Assembly: GCA_002964805.2 (NCBI GenBank)
Contig: PUDQ02000084.1
Coordinates: 62,001 to 126,000, forward strand
DNA length: 64,000 bases
Reading direction: 5' to 3'
Source of the DNA: Trametes villosa
Taxonomy: Eukaryota; Basidiomycota; Agaricomycetes; Polyporales; Polyporaceae
The notes below the pieces were generated by a model that searched no databases, was not told the origin of the DNA, and saw only the letters and a list, made by a program, of their open reading frames with translations. Numbering within the stretch: the stretch's first letter is position 1; each line of letters begins with the position of its first letter. Position numbers and translations under genes: made by a program. Of this stretch, positions 35,473-49,000 are shown one piece after another.

Positions 35473-37527
35473 TCACCTCGTCTTCCCCTTGCGACAGATC
35501 TTCACGTACTCCTCCATCCCACCCTCGAGGAGTTCAAGCTTCTTCTTTCGCACCGCATAGACCTGCTCGGCAACCTCGGAGACGAAGAATTGGTCGTGGG
35601 AGACAATCACAACAGCGCCAGTGAACTCCTTGAGGGCCATGATGAGGGCTTCGGTCGTCAAGTAGTCGAGGTGGTTCGTCGGCTCATCCAGTATCAGAAG
35701 ATGCGGTGAAGACCCGAAAGTGCTGAGAGCGAATGCGACGCGGACCATCTGGCCTCCGCTGAGCGACCGCAAGGGTTGCTGCGCGATCGCGCCTTTGATG
35801 CCGTACTTCCCCAGGTGAGCAAAGCAGTCCTGCTCGCGATGTTCCGGATCCTTCTCGACCAGGAGCGAGAGCGCGGATGTCTCGACAGGGTGCTGGTGCA
35901 GGTCGTCGACGTGGTGCTGAGTGAAGTAGCCGATCTTCGCGGACAGGTGTCGGGTGATCTTGCCCTTCAAGGGTGGGAGGTCGCCGACGAGAGCCTTGAC
36001 GAGGGTCGTCTTCCCACTCCCGTTCGCGCCGACAATCGCGATGCGTGCTGTCTGGCCGATGTTGAGGGTGACGTTCTCTACAAGCGCGGGCTGCTTCTTG
36101 TCGTATCCCAACGACGCGTCCTCCACTTCGATGATAGCCCCTGCTTGACGAAGGGGTATGGGGTCGGGGATGCTCCAAGTCGGAGCCTGGTCGACCTTCT
36201 CCACCTCTGCGTCGCCGCGGGCGGTGAAGTGGTAACCGGCGCGATCGCGGTTGAGCTTGAAGCGGTGCCCCTTGTCGTTGACCTCCATCCCGATCCTCTC
36301 CAGCTTGCGCTGCCGCGACGCCGCCTGCGCCATCTTCTTGTCGTCCCCGGCCTTGCGCGCCTGCGCCATCGCCGACTGCACCGTCTTCTCCGCCGCCGCC
36401 TTCTTCCGGTCGATCGCCTCCGCCATGCGCTCCATGTACTTGCGCTTCTCCTCGGTGTGCTCCAGGTACTCGTCGAAGTTGCCCGTGTGGTACGTCAGCG
36501 TCTGATTCTTAAAGACAACGATCTCGTCGGCGATCGCGTTCAAGAACGCGCGGTCGTGCGAGACGGTGACGATGGTCGTCTCCGAGAGCTGGCTGAGGTA
36601 GTCCTGCAGCCAGATGATAGCGGGCAGGTCCAGGTGGTTCGTCGGCTCGTCAAGCAGCAGGATGTCCGGCTCGATGTGCAGCGCAGACGCCAGCGCGACG
36701 CGGATACGCCAGCCTCCCGACAGCTCCCCGAGCGGACGGTCGTGCCACGCCGGAGGGAACCGCAGCCCCTTCAAGATGCTCCTCGCCTTCGCCTCCGCGG
36801 CTTCCTCCCCGTATAGGTCCATCGCCGCGAAAAGCTCCGTCAGCAGCTCCTGGGCCTCAGCTGAAGCCCGAGTGATCTCCTCCTTCGTCAAGCGCTCCTC
36901 ATTCGCCGCCTTCGCCTCCTCCACGCGCTTCTCCTGCTCGATGAGCCTCTTCCGTGCGTCCGCGCCCCGGGCTCCGCTGCGCTCGAGCGCGACCTTCTCC
37001 GCGGCCTCCAGCTCGTCCTGCAGGCGCTCCGTCCTTACCTCGCGCATCACCCGCGCCACCTCCGCCGGGTTGTCCGCCTCGAGCGCAGCCTGCACGCGCT
37101 TCAGCTCCCGCCGCGCGCGCGCGGCGGTGCGGTCCGCGTCCATGACGACGCGCACGACGGGGCGCGCCATGTCCGCGCCCTCGAGCTGCTCGACGTACAG
37201 CACACGCACGTTAGCCGGGAAGCCCGCGAGCAGCTTGTGGCCGAGCACCCGGAGGAGCGTCGACTTGCCGACGCCGTTCTGGCCGACGAGCCCGTAGTGC
37301 ACGCCGTGGAAGAGGCGCAGGTTCGCGCCGGCGAGCAGCGTGCGCGGCCCGATCGCGAGGTGCACGTCCTTGAGGTCGATGTCGTTCGAGAGCGTGGTGA
37401 GCGTCTCGGTGTGGAAGCGCGAGACTTGGGACGTGGCGACGATGGGTGCGAGGCCGCCGCCTCCTCCGCTGCCGGTGCTGGCATCGGCTGCGGGGCGTTT
37501 GGTGGCTGCTTTACGAGTGGAGGACAT
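35473..37527 (-). CDS. ABC-F family ATPase (ARB1/GCN20 type)
   Basis: A single intronless exon of 684 aa. Two complete nucleotide-binding domains and no membrane helices define ABC-F: NBD1 Walker A GQNGVGKST, signature LSGGWR, Walker B ILLLDEPTNHLD; NBD2 Walker A GANGSGKTT, signature LSGGQ, Walker B LLILDEPTNHLD. A charged linker (about residues 360-450) joins them. ABC-F proteins act on ribosomes, in biogenesis (Arb1) or Gcn2 activation (Gcn20). The missing long N-terminal domain of Gcn20 and the short basic N-terminus favour an Arb1-like role, but this is not settled. Lack of introns contrasts with every large neighbour. Confidence 0.92.
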   Translation of the reverse strand: MSSTRKAATKRPAADASTGSGGGGGLAPIVATSQVSRFHTETLTTLSNDIDLKDVHLAIGPRTLLAGANLRLFHGVHYGLVGQNGVGKSTLLRVLGHKLLAGFPANVRVLYVEQLEGADMARPVVRVVMDADRTAARARRELKRVQAALEADNPAEVARVMREVRTERLQDELEAAEKVALERSGARGADARKRLIEQEKRVEEAKAANEERLTKEEITRASAEAQELLTELFAAMDLYGEEAAEAKARSILKGLRFPPAWHDRPLGELSGGWRIRVALASALHIEPDILLLDEPTNHLDLPAIIWLQDYLSQLSETTIVTVSHDRAFLNAIADEIVVFKNQTLTYHTGNFDEYLEHTEEKRKYMERMAEAIDRKKAAAEKTVQSAMAQARKAGDDKKMAQAASRQRKLERIGMEVNDKGHRFKLNRDRAGYHFTARGDAEVEKVDQAPTWSIPDPIPLRQAGAIIEVEDASLGYDKKQPALVENVTLNIGQTARIAIVGANGSGKTTLVKALVGDLPPLKGKITRHLSAKIGYFTQHHVDDLHQHPVETSALSLLVEKDPEHREQDCFAHLGKYGIKGAIAQQPLRSLSGGQMVRVAFALSTFGSSPHLLILDEPTNHLDYLTTEALIMALKEFTGAVVIVSHDQFFVSEVAEQVYAVRKKKLELLEGGMEEYVKICRKGKTR

Positions 37528-37937
37528 AGTTGTAGTGCTGTTTACTGGGACGCGGTAGTAGCTCAGTTTTAGTACGCACTGTATAGCAGTGCCACACTCA
37601 CATCGCGGGGTTGCAATCGACGAAATAGTTGTGAACGGTTGTGTTGCTTAGATCGTGGAGGGAGTGAGAGAACGGGACGATGTGTGATCGCATGCGCAGG
37701 AATCAGGCTGGCAAGCTCGGTCCCGGTGGCGCGGGAGTCAAGCACTGTCGCTTTGAACCAGCGGGCCCGACGCCAGCATGTATCGAGGGGTCACCCCAGA
37801 ACGTGGCCGTAAGAAGCTTCGACAATCTCAAGCTTGACATTTCGACAGCAGCTCGGGCCCGTAGTATCATACAAACGTAGAGCGACATTCGCCCTCTCCG
37901 CAACGACTTTGAGGCTCTTCCGACGGCCTCACGCGCC
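37528..37937. other. Intergenic between ABC-F and beta-glucosidase genes
   Basis: Promoter of the ABC-F gene and 3' flank of the GH1 gene; no gene seen. Confidence 0.45.
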
Positions 37938-40952
<3,015 letters not shown>

Positions 40953-41781
40953 TCAGCTAGCAGTATACTGACCCTCGCTAGGCGCGGCACCCCCACCTCC
41001 GCCGCGGTCGCTGCCACCGGTGGTACCCTCCTGCGCATGCTGACGCTCGCGTTCCTGCTTCTCCTTGAGCGCTTTCTCGAACTGCTCGAAAGCGCTCAGG
41101 GTCACGTCCGCTCGTTTGGCGGGTTGGGGGCCGTGCTGTTTCTTCCGGATATCGGCAGGCCATTCTTCTTCCGGCACGCCCATCTTGTCGAGGTTTGCAT
41201 GAAGCTTGTCAAGGGCATGCACGTAGTCTTGTCGCGCTTCGTCGTAGAGGTCGTACACGCACACCGCACAGCCGGACATGCAGCACTCTCATTGACGGGT
41301 AACCTCAGCACTGATGTAACAAACGTGTAGCGGACGGACGCGGCGCACCATCTTCGGCAGGAGGCTTCGGAGGCTGTGGTATCACAAAGCCCTTGAATAT
41401 CCTCTGCGTTCTCTGCCCCGCCTTCGTGCTAGCCTCCCGTGTGTTCTCTGCCGCAGTATAGGGCACGTCCTCTTGCCGGGACTCTTGCTGACCCTGCAGG
41501 TCCTGGATCTCGAGACCGTACACGGTCTTCCCTCGGAGCGAGCGCTCCAGTCGCTGATGTCGGTTCGACAGGTCTTGTCCTCCGCGGTAGGGTCGCTTTA
41601 GATGCGAGAGCTGTTGGCTGTCGACAGTGGGAGCATTGGCTGGAGAGGCCTCGGGCTCGTTCAGCGGTCCAGCGGTCGCCAAACATCGTCTCGAAGGGTT
41701 ATGAGTGTCGGAGCACCGCGGAGTATATCGTCTGTAGCTCCGCTGTCGAGCAAGAGGGCGCGAGAGACGTAGCAGGGACAT
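40953..41781 (-). CDS. Mitochondrial oxidoreductase-like domain protein (OXLD1-like)
   Basis: Exons 41781-41349 and 41287-40953 give 255 aa. The N-terminus (MSLLRLSRPLARQRSYRRY) is Arg-rich without acids, as in mitochondrial presequences. The conserved part is IFKGFVIPQPPKPP followed by DECCMSGCAVCVYDLYDEA, the Cys-rich signature of the oxidoreductase-like domain (PF09791). The intron lies just before the Cys motif. The C-terminus is charged with a Gly-rich run. The family is poorly characterised; a mitochondrial role is inferred. The gene shares a 183-bp divergent promoter with CSN5. Confidence 0.82.
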
Positions 41782-41964
41782 ACACGGCGTTGAGCATGTC
41801 GAGGACGCTCTCAGGCTTGCTGACCGAATAAATCCGGAGTTCGCCTCGCAGCCCGTGTGGGCGCGTAACAACCGCTGGAGGAAGGTCGCTCCCACGCCGC
41901 CGATATACGCGTGCCGCATATATGATACAGCTTGGACCTGTACCTGTCGGTGGCGGCAGCACCC
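41782..41964. promoter_or_regulatory. Divergent promoter OXLD1-like / CSN5
   Basis: Only 183 bp separate the two start codons (41781 minus, 41965 plus), so both promoters must lie here or within the leaders. No clear TATA box is seen. Confidence 0.5.
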
Positions 41965-43422
41965 ATGGCGTCCTCCTCCTCATCCAACATCGCCCTGAAG
42001 ACATTCTCGCTTGAGAATGACATAAAGGAGCTCAGCGCGCAGGACGACATCTTCAGATATGATGTCGCAGAGAACAAACGCATCAACCTCGAGAGGCCTT
42101 GGGCACGCGAGTGAGTACCACCATCCTACGTCGTCCTTGGACGCGAACACGCGGGGCGAGGGTGGGGGAAGCACACGCTGAACGTTGTCAACCTGCCTGA
42201 CAGCCCGCATTACTTCAAAGTATGCAAGATTTCAGCTGTGGCGCTGATCAAGATGGTGCGCACGCTACTCATGTTTGCATATACATCTACTCATCCACCT
42301 TGGTCTGTAGGCCATTCACGCACGATCAGGTGTCCCATATGAGATTATGGGCATTATGCAGGGCAAGGTGCAGGGGAACGCGCTCGTCATAGTCGACTCG
42401 TTCGCGCTCCCCGTACAAGGAACGGAGACGCGCGTCAACGCCGCAAACGAGGCGAACGAGTACATGGTCCAATACGTCCAGGGCAGCGAACAGGTACGTC
42501 CACACACCCGCGAACTTTCCATATTTGCTGAGATTACCGCAGGTCTCCCGCCTCGAGAATGCGATCGGGTGGTACCACTCGCACCCGGGCTACGGCTGCT
42601 GGCTCTCGGGGATCGACGTGAACACGCAGATGCAGAACCAGAAGTTCCAGGACCCATTCGTCGCGGTCGTCATCGACCCGAACCGCACGATCTCCGCCGG
42701 CAAGGTCGACATCGGCGCGTTCCGCACGTACCCCGAGGGCTACTCGCCGCCCGACGCGGGCAGCTCCGAGTACCAGAGCATCCCGCTCAGCAAGATCGAG
42801 GACTTTGGCGTGCACGCGAACCAGTACTACCCGCTCGAGGTGCAGATCTTCAAGTCCAGCCTCGACGCAGAGCTCCTTGGGCTGCTGTGGAACAAGTACT
42901 GGGTGAACACGCTTAGCCAGAGCGCGTTGATCTCGGTATGTGCTCTTGCGTGGGGATCGTTTCCATATCCGTGCTAAACTAGGTTGCAGAACCGAGCATA
43001 CGCAGCAGCACAACTCTCTGACCTGCACCAGAAATTGAGCAAAGCGCAAACCTCGGTCCCTGGCACCCGCGCCCCGCAACCCATTCTCATCGACGAGAAG
43101 GCCGTCATCAAGGTATGTATCGCAGACATGTGCTACGAGATCTACGCTCACCGCTGTTACAGAACAAGGAGGATAAGAAGAAGGAAGAATCTGCACTCGC
43201 AAAGGCGGGGAAGGATAGGTCCGTCATCTCCCATTCCTCGATAGTCTATTGCTCTGTGAACGCTGATCCCATTTCCTACACAGCGACAAGATCGCTGCAG
43301 AGGCGCAGCACGGCCTCATCGCGCAAGTCCTCAAGGACGTCATCTTCTCCTCGCGCCTCAGCGCCCCAGGGTCAAGCACGAACGTCTCCGATGTCGTCGA
43401 CACCGCGATGTCAATCGGCTGA
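41965..43422 (+). CDS. CSN5: COP9 signalosome subunit 5 (JAMM metalloprotease)
   Basis: Seven exons (41965-42110, 42204-42255, 42311-42493, 42543-42935, 42990-43112, 43163-43218, 43284-43422) give 363 aa. The MPN+ domain is clear: [29 protein letters not shown] and the JAMM motif [14 protein letters not shown], in which His, His and Asp bind the catalytic zinc; the distal Glu lies in EIMG. Downstream [25 protein letters not shown] and [14 protein letters not shown] are typical of CSN5. The enzyme removes Nedd8 from cullins within the COP9 signalosome, in nucleus and cytosol. The length matches the family and no residues are missing. Confidence 0.95.
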
Positions 43423-43751
43423 GCGTTTCGTCTCGCTGAGCTGGAGTTGTAGGGGGGGGGGGGGGGTTGGATCTGTACGTTTTGCTATGTTTTGATCGAT
43501 GTAACCAGTACCGTCGCAGCGCTGTCGTTGTCGTGCTCCTCTGCCAATAGAGCCCAATGTATTCTATTCACCTCAACGATCCGCGATCTTCCGGGCCCCT
43601 GGAGCTCGATAAGTATAGGCGAAGGTGCAGGTCAATGCCCGGTAGGCGTAAGATGAATGTTGGATGCAATTGATGTTGTTCTGGGGGCTCACGGGGCTAT
43701 AGCTACAGCATTAATAAGACAACTACTATGTCTACGTTCCAGAGACCCGTA
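43423..43751. other. Convergent intergenic region with poly-G tract
   Basis: Overlap of two 3' flanks. Includes a run of 15 G at 43452-43466. Confidence 0.5.
43452..43466 (+). repeat. G15 homopolymer
   Basis: An uninterrupted run of 15 G just after the CSN5 stop, in its 3' UTR. It may be length-variable or prone to sequencing error. Confidence 0.8.
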
Positions 43752-46006
43752 TCATATCTCCTCGTCGGAATCCCACTGACTGCCCCGCCCGCTGCTACTC
43801 CCGTCTTCAGGCCCACGCATACGCAGCCACGGCGCGGCCGACGAGAAGCCTCCTACCTCGACCGACTCGTCGCTCGCCCCGCTGCTATCGTCATCGCTTT
43901 CGTCGCTGCCGTCCTCATCCTTATCCTCGTCCTCGCCGCCGCTTGCACCGTCGTCATCATCGTCACTCTCCCCCTCCGGCGACTCAGGGTGCACCGCGAC
44001 CACCGGCGGGCGCGCCTTGCTCCTCGCCTTCACCGGGCTCCCGTCATGCTCCAGCTCCGCCCCCCGCACCCCCGACTTCGACGGCGCGCGCGCCACCTTG
44101 TTCTCCTTGCCCTTGCCCTTCGCGCCTCCCTCCTTCTCCCCGCCCCAACCCTCCGCCGCCGCCTTCTCCTCGTCGCTCACGTCCATCTCGCTCAGACCCT
44201 TGCTCACCTGCCGCTCCATGCGCTCCTCCGCACGCCGCACGCGCCGCCGCAGCGCGGCGTGCGCCGGGAACGGCGTCTGCAGCGGGAGCTCGATCATGTA
44301 CCGCATGTTCTCTCTTGCGCCCTCCTCTTCTCCCTCTTCCTCGCCCTCGCCCTCTTCCTCGCCCTCGCCGGAGCTGGCAGCCGTGCACGCGCCGTCGGTG
44401 TCCGTCCAGAGCGCGTCGCAGTCCGAGGGGATGTCGATGGGGAGCGTGCTTGGGCTCGACGGCGGGAGCACCTCCGCCGGGTCCCCGTCCAGGTCGTCTT
44501 CAAGGCCGCGCTCCCCGAGTACATGTCGTCTGTGCCCGTACCGATGCGCCGATCCCCGTGGCCTTATTGGTGATGATGGCGCGTCCCCCTCGCCGGCACC
44601 GACCCGCCTCCCGCCACGAGAAGATGGAGGTTTGCGGCGGACGGCGCGTTCGCGTGCGGCCTCGCGCTTCAGGAAGCGCTCGAACGCGTTGTGCGCGTTC
44701 CAGCGCTCGAGCACGGCCTCGTCTGCGTCCTCGCGCGCACCGAGCTCAGGCACCTCTTCGCCGTCGTCTCGCTCTGGCGCAGGCGCGTCTGACGCGGAGT
44801 CCGAGCCCGATTCCGAAGAGCTGTCCCATTCGCGCTCTGGGGAGGGCGCGCGCTGCTTGCCCTTGCCTTTGTGTGACTGCGCAATGGAAGCGGAGGGCGG
44901 GGCGGAGGAGGGTAAGGGGGCGGGGAGGACGTGCGCGAGGCGGACCGCCCCGGCTGTGCCGCCGTGCGCGGAGAAGACGTACGGCTCGTTCCCAATGCCT
45001 TTGCGGGGCGGTACGCGACCTTGGTTCACGGTGATGTGAATGGCGGTGGAGGGCGTGTGGTGCTATAAGCGCGTGAGTGAACGACTGGCGAGGGGGGGTA
45101 TGAGGGACGTACGTAGATGACGCCTTTCTTGAGCGTGGGCCCGTCCGTCCAAACACTTGAGAGGAGGAAGTCGTCCTCCGCCTCCCAGTCCCATCCCTCC
45201 TCGTCTTCGTCCATATCTCCGTTCTGGTCTCCATTGCCGCCACCAGACCCTGACCCTTCCGGAGAGGCGCCACCAAAGAGATCGCCGCCCTCTTCGCCTG
45301 CGGAGCCATCGGGAAAGAGCTTGCGTTCGCGCGTGCTCGAGAGCCTGGCGTCGAGCTTGCCAGTACCAGTCTTGATGACCCCAGGCCGGTATGTGTTGGT
45401 GTACAGCCTGACACCATCGTAGACTTCGAAGAGATGTCCGTCCTGGTTCTCTTCACAATCATCGGGAGGCTCAGCGGCCTGCTTCGGTTTGCGGGACGTT
45501 GCGGGAGGTACCCGCCCACGTAAGATGTGATTTGCGACGCGTTTCCGGCGGCGCACGCGGAGACGGGCGTCGCTTGCAAAGAGAAAGAGGAGGATCATGT
45601 GGAGGAGCCGGAACGAGTAGTTCAAAGGCACCTGCACAATGCGATATGGCGCCTCAGAGGGTGAGGCCTTCTTCGAGCGGGAAGAGGTACGCGTAGTAGG
45701 TTCAACGGTAGAGACAAGCTGCATCCGGAGCACGATATGCTTGCTGAAGCCGGTCGGGCGCGGAATGGCGAGCGCTCTCAGGGTGCGGTTGAGCCCAAAG
45801 GGGTTCGAGGGCGAGTCATGCGGAGTCAGCTCCGAGAAGGGCGAGCGGAAGTAGGGGAGCGTGTAGGGCGTGGAGAGACACGAAGAATGAGACGCAGATG
45901 GAGAGGAGCCCGCGAGAGACGACGAGAGGAAGCGGCGTTTGCTGGCAGGGAGCGGTGGCGAGGACGAGTGCGGGGTGTCGAACGCATCTCGCGGTCGTTT
46001 CAGCAT
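43752..46006 (-). CDS. Large acidic protein with possible pRiA4b ORF-3-like domain
   Basis: Exons 46006-45113 and 45062-43752 encode 734 aa. Residues about 90-230 hold a beta-rich stretch (HIVLRMQLVSTVEP...APYRIVQVPLNYSFRLLHMIL...GHLFEVYDGVRLYTNTY) that resembles the plasmid pRiA4b ORF-3-like fold (PF07929), a domain often found in fungi without known activity; I hold this assignment loosely. The rest is strongly charged, with Asp/Glu/Ser tracts (EGEEEGEGEEEGEEEG; ESDDDDDGASGGEDEDKDED) and a basic N-terminus (KRPRDAF, ASKRRF). It is likely disordered and possibly nuclear. Long ORFs on the opposite strand are GC-driven shadows. Confidence 0.75.
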
Positions 46007-46642
46007 CGCGTACCAGCTGGAGAGTGAGGAGAAGGAGTAGTGCGGTTGCCTGAGCGAGGAGAGACGGGGAAGAGGAAAGGAAGGAGGTCCGGCGCTTTAT
46101 CCGCCCATTTCTCGCGCGCTCCGCGTCAACCGAGTCACGGGACCGCGTCCCCTACCAGCGCTTCCGCGAGTGCTCCTTCGCTCATTCCAGCTGCTGCCAC
46201 ACGGTCTTTTTCATTGCACCAGCTCGTACACGTCTTCACACGACACCCTCCATGCGAGGGCCGCTGATAGACCTTCCTTCGGTACCAGAGGCGCGGCGTG
46301 TTCGCTTGCCATGTCCCCCAGCTTCGGAATCGGTGCGATTGAGAAGCTTCCTGCCACACGAGGCAGAAGGATCTCTGCCTGTAAGTAAAAGCGAGTGAGC
46401 AATCGATGAGATGTTCTTCCACTAGACCCGAGGCCTGAACCCAATCGTCCATCTTCTTTTCAAGACGGCCAGACGGTCCTCGCCCGTGCCCACCACCAGC
46501 TGCTGCAGGCTCTCCCCGTAAGTGACAAGAAGACATTATAGTCCGAAGCGGTATAATACATGGAAGAAACACATACATACACAGATACACAAGAAGATCA
46601 CCGTCAGACCGCGTGGAGGATGCAAGGGACGCCCGACGCCCC
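46007..46642. other. Intergenic between acidic-protein and S1/P1 nuclease genes
   Basis: Promoter of the acidic-protein gene and 3' flank of the nuclease gene. Short ORFs here lack motifs. Confidence 0.45.
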
Positions 46643-48031
46643 TCACACCTTCACGAAACCGTCCACATCCCCCGCGACGTCCGCGAAGATGTCCGTCAAC
46701 ACGCCTGCGAGGCGCACACCCGCCATCGCAAGCAGCCGCTCGACGACCCACCCGCGCGCGAGCCGTCCCGCATACTCGGGCGTGTCCAGCTCGAACAGTT
46801 CCGGGTGCCGCGGCGGGCGCCCACCCGCCTCTACCCCAGCATCCGCGGCGTCGTCCAGGAGGCTCATGTCGAGGAAGTCGACGACGTCGTACGGAACCTC
46901 GTGCCAGCCGTCGAGCGTGTGGTCTCCGGGCGCGTCCAGCCCGTGCGGCCAAACGGGGAGCGAGGCGTCGCAGTTGAGCGCGTGAATCGGGCGCGCCCAC
47001 GCGTATGGGCACACAGACGCGTCGTCCCAGCCCTTCTCCGCGCCCGGGCGCGTCGTCAGGCCGAGCGCCGCAGGGACGTCCAGGTTCAGCAGAGCTTGCA
47101 CCGTCTCCGAGGATCCCAGGCCGAGGAGCTGCAGAGCGTAACCGATCGCACTACTTGTGCCAACGTTCTGCGCTACCTGGGTGGCCGACTCTGAGGTAGG
47201 CTTGGGGCAGTCGAGCCAACTGTCGCTCTCGATGTCGAAGCGGCCGCCGACGGACAGGCCCTCGTGCATGATCCGGCGCACATACGGGTCGTAGATAGCG
47301 CCGCGCAGGTGAGGCTCGACGAAGGCAGCCTCGTCCCCGGGCAGCGGACGCGAGTAATTGTGGGGAGTGAGGCGGAGAGCCTGGGCGATAAGGAGGCCGT
47401 CCCAGACGCTATGCAAGTCTACGGGCCCAATCACGGTAAGTCTCGATTCAAGCTTAAACGATAGAGAGAACACACTGGTCACCCGTCCGTTCCATGAAAC
47501 CCGAACACCATTCCCGCCCTTCTCGCGCCCGCTCATGTGCAGCGGCTGGTGCATGTCGCCCATCCAGTGCACGAGGAACTTGAGCGCCTCCTCGGCGGCG
47601 CCGACGCTGCGGTCGCCCTGGGCGAACTCGCGCAGGACGCTCGTGACGTTGCCCAGCGCGGCGAGGATGTTGCCCGTCGGGCGCCCCTGCCACCCGTGCG
47701 TGCCGGGGAAGGGGCACGCGTGCGGCGGGGCGTCGTCGACGGCGTTCACGTAGTGCATCGGGGCGGTGTAGCGGTACTCGGGGCGCATGCGGATGGAGTC
47801 GGCCCAGGCGGCGATCGGGGCGAGGTGGCATGGCGGGTACGCCTCCGACGCGGACGAGGAGCCGTTGAGGTTGGGGTGGAGGATGTCGCAGACGAGGGAG
47901 AGCACAAGTTTGGGGAGATGGATCTGGGCAATGGTTGCGACGATCTCGTGGCCTGCGGCACCCCAGCCGTACACAGCTGGGATGCTCGCGAGCGCGGAGA
48001 TGAAAGCAGCGGAGAGCAATGTTGTACGCAT
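46643..48031 (-). CDS. Secreted S1/P1-type nuclease
   Basis: Exons 48031-47476 and 47418-46643. A signal peptide (MRTTLLSAAFISALASIPAVYG) is followed by WGAAGHE; in the S1/P1 family (PF02265) this new N-terminal Trp binds the zinc cluster after cleavage. Other zinc-ligand regions are present: IAAWADSIR, MHYVN, HWMGDMHQPLHMS and NLHSVWDG. The enzyme cleaves single-stranded DNA and RNA outside the cell, for phosphate or nucleoside scavenging. The 57-nt intron is a multiple of three without a stop, so a retained form would still be translated, but splicing restores the conserved TNLHSVWD. The C-terminus (GWVVERLLAMAGVRLAGVL) is typical of fungal members. Confidence 0.92.
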   Translation of the reverse strand: MRTTLLSAAFISALASIPAVYGWGAAGHEIVATIAQIHLPKLVLSLVCDILHPNLNGSSSASEAYPPCHLAPIAAWADSIRMRPEYRYTAPMHYVNAVDDAPPHACPFPGTHGWQGRPTGNILAALGNVTSVLREFAQGDRSVGAAEEALKFLVHWMGDMHQPLHMSGREKGGNGVRVSWNGRVTSVFSLSFKLESRLTVIGPVDLHSVWDGLLIAQALRLTPHNYSRPLPGDEAAFVEPHLRGAIYDPYVRRIMHEGLSVGGRFDIESDSWLDCPKPTSESATQVAQNVGTSSAIGYALQLLGLGSSETVQALLNLDVPAALGLTTRPGAEKGWDDASVCPYAWARPIHALNCDASLPVWPHGLDAPGDHTLDGWHEVPYDVVDFLDMSLLDDAADAGVEAGGRPPRHPELFELDTPEYAGRLARGWVVERLLAMAGVRLAGVLTDIFADVAGDVDGFVKV

Positions 48032-48171
48032 GATGGTGGTGGTGGGGAAAGAGGCCGAGTGCTTGAGGAGAGCGGCTGATATACTCGCAGTAGCTCCACC
48101 GCCGGACAAGAGGAGCGCTCCCAGGACAACAGCGAAGGCGGCCGAGTACAATGCACACAAAAGCAAGACGG

Positions 48172-48486
48172 TCACACTGGTGGGGCGTCGCGAAGGTAGA
48201 GACACACAACGAAGCCTGACCAGAGGGGCAGTGGGATGACCAGGATGGCAGCGGCGGGCGCAGGTCTCGGAGGTCTTGGCTTGAGAGAACGCCGTTTGTC
48301 GAGCTCAGCCTTTGTCGCAGGCTTGAGCGCCTGTAGAGATAAGATAGCGAACGCGGTCACGTTATCAATAAAGCCTTTGTGAGACGCGTCGTAGTTTCGA
48401 GCCGAACTCTCGGTAGAGTTGAGGCGGTCAGACTCGTTGGCAGTGCCGTTGGCACTGACGGTCTGCCGATATGAAGGACGACTCAT
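48172..48486 (-). CDS. Possible 104-aa single-helix protein
   Basis: An ATG at 48486 opens 104 codons. The N-terminal 80 residues are polar with a basic Pro-rich stretch (KRRSLKPRPPRPAP), followed by one hydrophobic segment (AAAILVIPLPLWSGFVVCLYL) and a short tail. No family is recognised. It lies just upstream of the nuclease promoter and may be one exon of a longer gene: a further hydrophobic run follows in another frame. Treat as tentative. Confidence 0.35.
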   Translation of the reverse strand: MSRPSYRQTVSANGTANESDRLNSTESSARNYDASHKGFIDNVTAFAILSLQALKPATKAELDKRRSLKPRPPRPAPAAAILVIPLPLWSGFVVCLYLRDAPPV

Positions 48487-49000
48487 TCAAGAAATGAAAT
48501 CGAGCTCAAGTGCGCACCGACACGAACGTTGTGCCGCTGTCAAGGTCTATGGACGCGGTGGGATAAGATGGTGGCGGTATGAAAACGGGGGAGAACAGCG
48601 AGGCTTTGCCCTCTTCGAGAACTTTATAAATTCCGATGTCGGGGCACAGGGTATAACAAGAATGGGCCTCGATCGAGTGTAGTGGGGACCAACGAAGGGA
48701 GGAGAGTACACGTCGATCGGCGCGCGACGCGATGTCATTTACTCGGTACTGTAGCCGCCGCGCATTCACAGCAGTGATGGCTTGCGCCGAGATTTAACTC
48801 TTTGAAGGCTCCTGACAAGCACTTACTTACAAGATGATTGCATGCGATACGTATGTTTGGGGCATTCCACGTGTAATAGCGAACCGAGAAAACGAAGTAT
48901 ATGAACATTCTTAGCACGCAGGATACCCAACTCCAGACGTGAAGCATCCCACCAGAGCCTACACAAGCCCAGGAACTTTTTACACACTACCAACCCTGGC
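48487..49000. other. Intergenic upstream of 104-aa ORF and 3' of endoglucanase
   Basis: No gene recognised. Confidence 0.4.

Noticed and set aside
35776..36816. 346-codon plus-strand ORF
   Set aside because: Antisense shadow of the intronless ABC-F gene.
43943..45039. Two ORFs of 340 and 363 codons on the plus strand
   Set aside because: Antisense to the acidic protein; Ser/Pro/Arg-rich products arise from complementing Glu/Asp codons.
46536..47012. 158-codon minus-strand ORF overlapping the S1/P1 gene
   Set aside because: Out of frame with the nuclease coding sequence, Arg/Gly-rich shadow.
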